Positions 47,501 through 58,016 of a stretch of DNA of 64,000 bases are shown here, one piece after another. Source of the stretch: Marchantia polymorpha subsp. ruderalis (Eukaryota; Streptophyta; Marchantiopsida; Marchantiales; Marchantiaceae); contig AP031351.1 of assembly GCA_037833965.1 (NCBI GenBank), forward strand, positions 3,236,501-3,300,500, given 5' to 3'. The translations under genes and the position numbers were made by a program. How positions within the stretch are numbered: position 1 is the stretch's first letter; every line of letters starts with the position of its first letter. The notes under the pieces are model-generated. The model worked only from the letters and a program-made list of their open reading frames with translations. It was not told the DNA's origin and did no database searches.

Positions 47501-48360
47501 AATTATGTCTTAATACATAATATTGCATCAATAAATTATACAAATAAATAAAAGAATTACACGATTATCATCATTATCATTTACTATCACTATGTTTACT
47601 AAATTTACTAGCACAATCTAATCACAACAAACACAATCTAGATGTTTGTATGGTGTAATCCTTGAAAAAGAACTATTTGTAGGCTTGAGCTGCTTCCTGC
47701 ACCATTTTGTCATACTCAAGGAAATTTGTACATTTTACTTGTCCAACTTCTTCATAATATGATTATCACTTCAATTTCTTCTTGTTCATCATACGTATGG
47801 AACTTGCATATGAAATTTTACACTTTTTTATTTAAATTGAGTATGTAGAGGTTTAAAACTACTTCTTTGTTGACCATTTGCGCTGATTGTATCTTCAAAC
47901 ATGAGGTAAATCATGACAAGTGATACCCAATTCTCTTAATGCATAATCCTTCTTAAATCTGCTTATTGTTCATTATGGTTGTATAATTACTTCCAAATAA
48001 ACTGGAAACAAATGTAAATCATGACATAATATGAGAGTGATTAATTATCCATCTTTTGAGATGAATATATCGTGGAATGATGCCATCCAATTAAATAGTT
48101 ATACGCAATTTTTTGTTACTCCATAATTAGAATTATGAAAACAGACTGTGACGCGTTTGTGAGAATAAGCAACAGATTTTACTAATACTATACAATATGA
48201 ACATTTCACAATACATTCATTTATAGTCTACGATAGAAAAAATTTCACATTTTCATGTAGATAGTGTTAGTTATGATAGAGAATGATGTAATTTGATGAT
48301 ATACTGTACAATTACTTAATTTATAAAAAAACCTGTATTTTAGATAAACGTAAACATGTT
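44561..48360. other. Long AT-rich region
   Basis: Very AT-rich, with no gene recognised. Contains the 88-bp tandem duplication at 44866-45041. Small open frames at about 47116-47371 are simple AT-driven sequence. Confidence 0.45.
44866..45041. repeat. Two 88-bp tandem copies
   Basis: 44866-44953 and 44954-45041 differ at about two bases, so the duplication is recent. Confidence 0.9.
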
Positions 48361-50231
48361 TCTTATTTGAATCTATAGGGTACTGGCAGAAAGGACGGGA
48401 TCTCCCCATCCTTCTTGCTAGACTACTATGACTGCTTCTTCTAAGATATAATCTAAATTCTTAACACGATCATTCTAAACAGGATATGACCGTTTTGAGA
48501 GCAGGGAGGTTTAAGCTCTCATATTTTCACTCGTGAACTGTTTACTTTAAACTTGAACAGTGATTCACAGATAATTGTCATCTTTCATGACTGCAAATTT
48601 GCCACGGAGGAGCCGAAGATAGTGGAAAGTGCAAATATTTATGCCAACATAAATGCTGACGCGCCTTGGGACTCGCTATCTATGACTCACTCATTTTCAC
48701 AACGGAATTCGGTACTCTTATCTCACCAGGAAGCAATTCAACGCAAAGCACAAAACGCGGTTCAGTTTACGAATCGAGCAGCTACTGCTTTCATTTGCCA
48801 CGCAGTTAGGAAACGAGATAAAGCCGTGCGGGATCTCGAACAGGAACAATGTTCGAGACATCCGTTCGACGAACGCCGACGAATAGAACGGGGCAGTCAT
48901 CAAACCGCTACAGGAGTCGGCGGCCACCGGGACATGCAGGCAATGGAGACGGTTTGTTGGAAGAAGGACAAAAGGAAGGCTCCAAACCGAGGCAGTGTCC
49001 GGGTTCAGCCGGTCTACGGCTGGCGATTGTGGAGCTTTTTACCGGTGCCATGCTACACCACCTCCCTTCACCGACACAATCCAATCCTATGTGGCCGATC
49101 CCTCAGGGCAAACCAGGTCAGCCACGGCGTTGAAGTTAAAGGAAGGGAATGTAGTGGGAGGCCTTTTTCTCCAAGCAGGAGTGTACCCCACTCCAGACTG
49201 AGACCGAAGCGGTGACACGTGGTAACAAAATGGTCAACCTTGCATGGAGCGGGGACGTCCGGGAGCTGGACAGGTGTGCAGGCAGCCACCCGGCCGCCAC
49301 TGATTCGTGGAATCGCTGTTACGCTCGCAGTGCTTATGAATCAGAGCTGCGCCGTTCACAGCCATTGTCGACTGTCCTCGTTGTCCCATGCTGCCCTCTA
49401 CTGAGTAAGTGAGAACAGGACGATCAGAGTCTCGTCGTACTAGCCACACTTGGCTGCTCGTAGCGCTGCTATCTCGTTGCTCGTACAGTTCATGAATGCA
49501 GTGACTCAGACTTGCCAGAAACGGGAGCTTGCACGATCGCTGTAATCCTGCAGTCAAGCTGTCACGGCGTGACGAGTGTCGCTCGCTGAGGTTGGAGGCT
49601 TTGAGCAGCTTACACGTAGATCGGTTGGACTCTCTTTGGGTCCTAGGAGCTGGATTTATAGCTCACATAGGCTGCAAGTTAGCAGTAAATTCATAGACAC
49701 GGCGAAGCTTCAAAGCGACATACTGGTGCCCTGGAAGAAGATGTCACACATTTACGGGACTACAAAAGATTCGAACGAACTCACGCCCGTCCCATTGTCA
49801 ACAGGTTCGCTCCTTTGAACTCAGATACACTTCGCAATTGCAGTGTCAGATTTCATCTTCCTTTCGCATCTGCTCCTTCACTTGGGTTGGAGTCCAGTTC
49901 AGTTGCTTCACCCACGGCAGCGACTTGCATTTGCTTGATCCAAGTATGGTTCTCTAGATTCTTGTCTACATCCATAGGCCGAAGCTCAGACCCTTTCGGT
50001 CTAAAATCTTTTACAGTTTCATGACCGAACCGTGGATGCCAGGATTTTATTTTTTAGCTTTGAATTTTCATGCAGGATGGTGAGATTACTGAAGTCATGA
50101 CATGAGATTATCTTCTGGTCATTTTATTACTTTCAACGACCAAAGATCAGGGTTTGCAAAGAATGCGGAAGACGAGGCTAACATTGTCTTCTGGATGATG
50201 ACTGGGATCGCTAGGAGAGAGAACAACAGGA
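48361..50231 (+). promoter_or_regulatory. Upstream region of LTI65-like gene 1
   Basis: GC rises sharply from 48550. A palindromic G-box/ABRE CACGTG lies at 49216-49221 (GACACGTGGT context). A DRE/CRT-like GCCGAC is at 48875-48880. These are the sites through which ABF-type bZIP and DREB/CBF factors drive RD29 and LTI65 in Arabidopsis. A 220-codon open frame at 48553-49215 has no recognisable domain and probably reflects composition. The transcript start was not found. Confidence 0.4.
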
Positions 50232-53154
50232 ATGACGACTGCCGAGTCCGCAGCGCACATGGATACCTCATCTCCCGATTACACCGGTTCCGACAAGAAG
50301 AAGACTTCTCTTATTGGAAAGGTGAAGGCCAAGGCCAAGAAGTTGAAATCCAAGTTGAAACCTGGACACAATGAAGATGGAACAGCGACCACGAACCCAA
50401 CAATGGGAGCACACGCCGATGATAGCAGCAGTGCGTCTTCATCTGATGAAGAAGAAGAATCACAAGAGGTATCATGATGCACACGTTGAATTTGATGGTA
50501 CGCAAGGCGTTACTTTTTCACCTAAGACTTATGTTGGAAATCATGCTGACATCTTTCTGATCTTGATTCAGCTTGGATACACGCCTCTCAGCAATGCCGT
50601 AAACTATGACGATGATAAGACGAGTGCAGCTGCTTCTAGAGGTAAGAAATTACAATATTAAGAGGCAGTTTGTTGGCATTCATAAAAAGTGCCCATTTAT
50701 GTTCAGATTCTTCGAAGATTTATTTGCGATCTGATACAATGAGCATTTTTCTGCAGATTTTGACTTCAATGGTACACAATCAAGCCAAAGCGGTACGGGT
50801 CTTGGAACAGGTTATGCACAGGAAGATAGGAAATTTGGTCTACTTGATAGTCCTACTGATAAGGGACGTCTCGCTACCGAAGATCCGTCAGCTCCAACCA
50901 AAATATCTGACAGCATTCCCCTTTCACAGTTTAAAAGCTCTGGACCTGCTGGGGTTGAGCAGGCTGTTCCCACTGAATATAATTACTTCAACAAGGATCC
51001 TGAATCTGCCATGGCTCCCACTCTTGGAATGGGGAATTCTCAGTCGCTCATGGAAGAAACCCCGGCTGCCCATGGTAAATACACATGAGCTCTCGTGAAA
51101 TTTGGATGTTATTTATTGGGTATACAGACTTCAGTTACACTCAGCAGTTGACTGTAAATACTCATCTTACATGCATGTGTGTGTGTTATATGCAGGAGGT
51201 TCTTCAGCTGGCATTGCGCCTATCCTCTCAGACTCGAGAGCCTTTGGAAGTAACATTAGCAAAGAAGGAGATCAGTCCTTTTCTTCTGGAGAATTCTCTC
51301 GACATGATAGTTCTAACAGATCTGTCTACAGAGATGAAAATTCTGCTGACGGTATATTAGCTCCTCTATCGACGGAGTCACAGTCTAGGAACCGAAAGTT
51401 CAACCCGTTCGACGAAGCCGAGGAGCCGAGCCGCAGCAGTTTCAACCAAGACGTAGGCTTTTCAGCCACGAACAATGTAAGCAATCTGTCAAGTATACGA
51501 TTCAGTGCCCAGCTTTTCCTTTTAGATCCAAACACACTCGTTCACGTCTGTCTGTATCGTCAGGGAAAGGGACGAAATAGAATCTAATCCATAAACTTGA
51601 AAATTGTGCAGATATCAGATACTTTGTTGGGAACGAAAGATACTTCTGCAGACAATATAGCTGTCTGTCCTCCATTGTTGACAGACGAACAGGAGTCAAC
51701 TTCCGACACTACTTCTTCTGATTATGATAGTCAGAAACCCATCCATCAGCGTGCTTACGACGGTTTAACAGGGGCAGCGGTTGGAGTTGGGCAAAAACTT
51801 GGTGTGTACAAAAGTTACGACGATGTGCCAGCAGATAATTCCAGCTCATGGTCTTCACCTACAACGACGACGTCAACAGAACCTACTATGGCTCAGAAAG
51901 CATACGATGCAGTCGTCGGTACTAAAGATGCTGCAGCAGATAAAGTGTCACAGACTAAGGAAAATGTACAGCAAGGAAGTGGCGAGCCTACAATGGCACA
52001 GAAAGCGTACGACGCAGTTGTCGGAGCAAAGGAAACGGCCGTGGGCAGCCTTGGTGGGCAAACATCAAAAACTGATTCGAGTACCACATCTCAGCCACAA
52101 TCTAACAGCTTCTTCTCTTCTTCAGCAGCACCAGCTGATGAATTTGGTGTTTCTGCCACCGAACAAAAGCCTCTCACTCAGAGGGCTGGAGAAACTGCAG
52201 TTGGGTGGAAAAATTCGATCGCTAGTAGCCTAGGGATGGGTGGTACAGCAGCTGGAGACCGAAATCTGTCCGCTTCTACCGCAACTGATACAAATCAGAA
52301 GCCGTTGACAGAAAAGCTCACAGAAGCAGGTGTTGGATTTAAGGAGACTGTGGCAAGCAAATTGGGATATGAAGGATCGGTAACGAAATCGCCTGGTGAA
52401 CAGATGACTGGAAACGCAGCCGACACCGCCATCAGTGCCAAAAATGTTGCAGCCAGCAAACTTGGACAAGCTGACCAAGCTTTGTCATCTGACTCGACGC
52501 CCGTTTCACAGAAAGCAGCCGACACTATGTACAAAGCGAAGGAGACGACAGTCTCCACTCTGACACCAAACGAAGATGATAAGGCACTTTCAGATTCCGT
52601 TACAGAGTCGATCAGCAATCTCCCAGCGCTCTTGTCGGAGAAACTGGGATTTGGTGGCAGTACAACTTCTACCACGTCAAACCCCTCCACCGCTACCAGA
52701 AATTGGCAGGGCGCATCCGAGTTGAACATTCCTGTTTCCGACAGTCCCTCGGCTAACCTCAATCCTGCTGCAGATACACCAGACAGTGCTGCCTCCCCAG
52801 GGATCATGAATCGTGTTACGGGGGTTGTATCGTCGCTGTTCGGTGGCGGTGCTAAAAAGCCGACCTCCGGTGGGGAGGAGCCCAGCCCCACTCTGTCGCC
52901 ATCAGGTAAATGGAATTTTCAAAATTGATTTAGAAGAGAGAGAGAGATATTAACAAGGGGTCTTTGTTGAGCACGATAGACAGAAGAAGTGGTTGACATG
53001 TGAATATGTTGTGCACGAGAAGGTGGGAAAGAGTTTGTAACATTTGCTAATCGGTTCATGTGCAGGGTCAGGACGTCGGTCAATCACTGATACAACTCCG
53101 ATGGTTACTGACATCAGTGGGGTGACTTCACCCCGTTCCTCTCCTGCTGCATAA
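50232..53154 (+). CDS. LTI65/RD29/CAP160-like stress protein, gene 1
   Basis: Six exons: 50232-50468, 50572-50641, 50757-51074, 51196-51476, 51612-52905 and 53066-53154, giving about 762 residues. The N-terminus has a Lys-rich run (KVKAKAKKLKSKLKPG) followed by a Ser/Asp/Glu cluster, as in LTI65 and RD29. The C-terminal half consists of about seven degenerate repeats of the type KPLTEKLTEAGVGFKETVAS, each ending in a KLG or VGTK-like step. A box NEDDKALSDSVTESISNLPA follows, equivalent to the PGEEDKALSE repeat, and then SPGIMNRVTGVVSSLFGG. The protein is hydrophilic and low in Cys and Trp, with no membrane segment, so it is probably disordered and protective. The family is induced by ABA, cold and drought; its molecular role is poorly known. 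If the last intron is retained the frame ends at 52928. It is clearly a paralog of the gene at 58017. Confidence 0.85.
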
Positions 53155-55094
53155 GCTACTTATCAGCCATGAGATATCTGATTTTCATTGAATATGCGAT
53201 CGACCGTATGTGAAGAACTGTTCTTCAAGCTGAATTTGTGTAAGACATGTAAATTCTGTCTTAGCCTACTGGGAGGAAGAGGAGTTCGTTAAAAATAAGA
53301 ACTTTTGCAAAAAGATTGTAGATAAAAGTGTTGATAGCTGATTGTGTCTAATATGTCATTACGCAGTAGGATAGAATTAGACCATTGTCCAGTACATAAG
53401 CTGGCCGTTTTCATTGCAATCCTCTTCGAAGTTATTACGTAAAAGATATATGCAAGTTTATTTTCGTTCCGATATGTATGATATTAAATGTATGTATGAA
53501 AATTCCAAACTTGTATCAATTTAGGAAAATTGTAAAAACTGAGAACATTTTGCTTGTAGTAAAACTCTACTAAACAAAATTGCTCTTAGATTATATGTCA
53601 AACAGGAAAGAATGTCAGCTAACTGCAATAGCGTTTTGCCTTAAATAAAAGTCGTATGAAAAGCATTATCTATAAAAAATAATGCATTTAATTTACATGG
53701 TAAATAGGTAATCGTAAATATGCTTGCCCTGCTAATTTTGTTGGATTAGTTGAAAATCTCCGCATACGCCACAATTTGTAAAATGAAAATGTTGAAATAA
53801 ATATATTCTTAAATATATGATAAATGGTATAAACTATTTGATAAAAAAAATCTTACCAATACAATGAAAATAATATCCTCATTTCTAAAATAATATTGAC
53901 TCAAACAAATTTTTTGTCTTGTACCTCTTACCTAATCTTCTTCATCCGTTCAAACATATGCAAACTGATGGTAGAAATTATCAAACTAATCATTAAAAAA
54001 TTTACTTATCAACAACTATTGACAACTTTCATACTTCTCTCACGTTGGAATATTAATATTGAGAAGTATACTTAGTCGTTACTACACCAGCGAGAATGTT
54101 CGAACATATTCTCCAGTACATGGCCATGTCCAATCACAGCGTCAAGCAGACGTTGGACTATAAAAATGTTCTTGTATGAAGCTTTGTTTTCTTGACAGAA
54201 ATCAACAAACGCCATCAGCTTGAAGTCTAGAAGAAATGAATAGATTCACATAAGGCTTTTCGTATTCTGGAGAAATTGCAATATGTAGTATACAGTTAAT
54301 ATAAAATTATCTTTACAATTTTTCACGGAAGATTCTTATTGATGGTAGAGACAACCATTTTGCGTGATTGTCTGCCATCTGGTCCTTCGTTCTTCTTTGC
54401 TGCTGCACCTTACGTCCCTTTCCGCTCTATATACAACCTATTTGGCCGTCTGTGGGAAAAAACCTCGATCAGAAAAGTCAATATTCTTCCAGAGTGCCAA
54501 ACAAAACATGCCAAGTCTAGACAAGTTCTCGAATGGTACTAACTTCGAGAGAAGGTGAACACTTCTACGGATCTCATACCAACTTCACAGCCAAAAGTTT
54601 CGGATACTTCAGACAATGGGGCTTTTGTTGTTATAGTGTCCCCTCTTCTCATCAAGGCTAAAGATAAGCAGAGAAGATTCCGGGCGCGAATCCTTCCATC
54701 TCTATCTACGAGTTTCATAATTAGAATCGTTGACTCTAGATAGACATCATGGGCATCCATTGGGCTGCCATAGCTCCCTTGTCTGAAGCCATGAGATTCT
54801 TCTGATGACATACTTTTCGGAGCTTCATTCCAAAACGGATCACGATCTCCTTGTATTATAAGTCCGTCCATCTTTAGTATAGTTGAATTTAGCTGGTGTC
54901 AAGGATTAGTGGCACGATATCCAATGCTTAGGTTTAATAATACAGAGTAAAGCTGTTTTCCTCTACATCTTACTGATTTGAGCACCAAGAGTAGTAACAA
55001 AATAGATGTATCTTTGGCGCAGTAGAATAGCATGCCTCCTGCATTTTGATAGTATAAGCCATTCAACAATGTTGTGCGAAAACAGAATTCCACG
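53155..55094. other. Intergenic between the LTI65-like genes, first part
   Basis: AT-rich to about 54300. A minus-strand open frame at 54539-54871 (110 codons) has normal amino-acid composition but no family I recognise; it may be a gene fragment. Confidence 0.35.
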
Positions 55095-55103
55095 TTTTAA
55101 GAA

Positions 55104-55337
55104 AGTGTACGACTTGGGCCACACTCGCTTTTGCTACGGGCACACCCCATGAATGTGCCCTGCAGGTTTGAGTGCCACGGTTGCGTCCGTTTTAAACCCG
55201 AAAGTTGCATCATTATGAGTTTGACGGTTGAACTTAGTGGCAAAATTGTGTTTGGGTTGTAGCAAAAGCGGACATGTGCATGGTAATTAGCGGGCGGGTG
55301 TGACCGTAGCAAAAACGGGTGTGGCCCTAGTCGTAAC
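55104..55337. mobile_element. MITE, Mutator-like type, copy 2
   Basis: 234 bp with inverted ends of about 38 bases: TACGACTTGGGCCACACTCG on the left and, inverted, TACGACTAGGGCCACACCCG on the right. The flanking 9-mers TTTTAAGAA and TTTTAATAA match at 8 of 9 positions. Shares its right part (GTAGCAAAAGCGGACATG, ATGGTAATTAGCGG) with the copy at 33195-33474. Older than that copy, judging by the imperfect duplication. Confidence 0.78.
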
Positions 55338-55346
55338 TTTTAATAA

Positions 55347-57300
55347 ATCCCTATGATAATGGTAGAATTAACATTTCCTCAAAGTGTGCTATTGTCGAAG
55401 TGTCTCTAGTGGAGCAATAGTTTAGATGTTAAGCATGTCACTTACGCTACCTGAACTACCGTTACGGATCTAACTAGTGTGACTCGTCCAATCTGCCACT
55501 ATGTAGAGATATTGGGAGCAATCATAGTAGTTCTATGTAGTACTACTTGAAATTGTAGGGATCTATTCTTCACCATGTACTTTTGGTTTCCCTCATTTAT
55601 GTACGTTACCACATTGAGAAGTCTCCATCAACATGTTTATTGTTGTCAATGGTGTCGACGTTTGATGGGACGGAACACCCTACGTGGAAAAGTTACAACT
55701 ATAACTTAGATAATAATATCAATCTGATTATATATAGTTCATTCAAATCCAGGATAAAGATAATTAAATTCTAAGCATATCAATTTAGTTAAGGGAATTC
55801 ACGATTATAGGTACATCTCTCTTACATTAATGAATATAGGAATTCATCCTATCTAACTCACTATCATATGCAACTATTCAACACAAAGTCCTCAACAACA
55901 ACCTGATCTTGCCAAACCATATATATCGTATCTTAATCTAAGTTGATTACAAGGCGTACAAACCTTCACGTACATTCATTATTGCTTTTGTGGGATGAGC
56001 ACCAGTAGATAGCCGTAACATTCCTTATGAGTAACGAGTAAAATATTTATGTGTATGGAATCTTATATAGCATTTTAATTCTAAAAAACATGCAAATGGG
56101 AGAATGAATACAAAGCAAACCTCAAGATTGTAAAGTAAATAGATGATGTCATTATGTACTATCTAGTGACTATGCATGGACAAAGCAAGTTTGTACACAA
56201 GTTTTATTAATACAATGATGGCTGAAATTCACCATAAAGAAAAATGTAAATTACAAAAAATACATGCTTTCTGTCAAATATTAGAAAAAAAAACATCTTT
56301 TATCTAGCTTGATATTCCATACAAAATCAAACAAATTCATCTCCACTAATTGAACACAAAATGAAAAATGAAAATAACATCTAAAGAATAAATTATCTAC
56401 CGAAAATCTTTTGGTGCAATCCAATTCAAACTTATATACAAATCTATATTTTTACGAAATTAACAAGTGATGTACTATCTTCTACAATATCTCTATATCA
56501 AGCTCACGGGTTTTTTTGCATGGTTTTCAAGAAGTGAGGTAAAATTTCACATTCTTAATTTTTGTGTACTCAAAATTAAGATGGGATTAATGTCAACATA
56601 ATCCTTGTAGTGGGAATTTGATGAAGAGCTTAATATGTTTATTTCATGCTAGATAGACTAGGTGGTTTTTATTGTAATTATGGACATGCATGCAAACGAA
56701 AATGACATTTTTATATTTATTTTGGACTAGTGGAGATAAACTTATTTGTGTTTAACAAACCGTCAAAGCCATGTGTGTCATGAAAAATTGTTGTTAGTAT
56801 AAAGGAAGAAGTATAAACTCTTCACATTTGATTTTGACTTGTCGTATCAAATGTGTATTATAAAATAGTTTTATCATAACTAGTGAGTTGTTCTATTATC
56901 ATGTATCAAAAAAGCACTCTTGATTAAATTATTAAATTACTCAAGTGGGAGGCTGACATTCAAAATCTCCAAATATAGTTGTGCATATAGATCATCCAGT
57001 ATTTGAATTATGTGAAAACTTATACTAAAACTTTGACATTTTGGCGAGAAATTAGTAACATTTCATTGATTAATCATGTCAGATTACTAAAATTGTTCAC
57101 TAGGATTGGTATATTTTACTAAAAAATGTAAAGTAAGCATTGGATTACACATCAATAAAACATGTCACAGTTGGGCTTTGATATTGTTAACATTAAAATT
57201 AGAAAATGTCATAATCTTGATAGTTACTTGATTTCTCTTAGACTGATGCAATCTATATATCACCTGATATAGATTGAAAATTATAAGTAACGATGAAATA
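55347..57300. other. AT-rich intergenic region
   Basis: No gene, RNA or transposon ends recognised. Confidence 0.4.
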
Positions 57301-58016
57301 TATTTTTGATGATATATGTTGGTCAATATTGCTGTTACCCACCAGGTTTCATACAGGGATATTTTACTCGTCCACCTTTTTCTTCGTCGATTCGAATCGT
57401 TCTTTTGTCAAAATAGAATGAGTGGGACCGAAGTAACAAGCTCGAACGTACAGAGAGCACTGTGAAAGGTAGCTCGGGCGAAGTCCACACTGGAACCCAC
57501 CTTTCATCGGATTCCGTCGAGCCAATGAGTGGCAACCAAGTAGACCGGCTTATTGATTGCATGTACAACGGAAGTTGTTTTACAGAAATGAGGTTGGTAC
57601 GTGGCACGCGAGATGAGGTCCACGGCGATTGTGTGGCGGCTTCTGCGAGCGACACCTATCACTTGCACATCTGTCGATCTGACGTGTCTTATGTCTTCTA
57701 ACAGCAGAATTTTGCAATAAGAACTCCCGCCGAACTCAGAGCTCTCACATAGGTACTGGTCTCTCACTCCCTTCCGACTTTGCGTAGCCTATTATCGAGC
57801 TTGTGCAGCAGGACTCCATCACTTTCATCCCGACTTGAATTTCGTCACCGAGGGTTGATAGACAATTTCCCCAGGTTTTTCCTACCATCGAAACTTTGAG
57901 CTGTTCAGAGGGAGATCATATTACAGACAGCGAGAGGAGTTTGCATTCGAGCCTTTCATGGTTGCTTGAAGCCGAGGAGTGTCACAAGTTTTGAACGAGT
58001 AACTGGGAACATCAGA
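57301..58016 (+). promoter_or_regulatory. Upstream region of LTI65-like gene 2
   Basis: GC rises from about 57340. An ABRE TACGTGGC lies at 57598-57605, and GACGTGTC at 57681-57688 is a second ACGT-core site. Both are within about 450 bases of the start codon, consistent with ABA-responsive control through bZIP factors. No clear TATA box was chosen. Confidence 0.4.

Noticed and set aside
48553-49215. 220-codon open frame on the plus strand
   Set aside because: No domain, uneven composition and overlapping open frames on both strands; it lies in the upstream region of the LTI65-like gene 1.
54539-54871. 110-codon minus-strand open frame between the stress genes
   Set aside because: Composition looks protein-like, but no family could be named and no exon partners were found; noted in the intergenic entry only.
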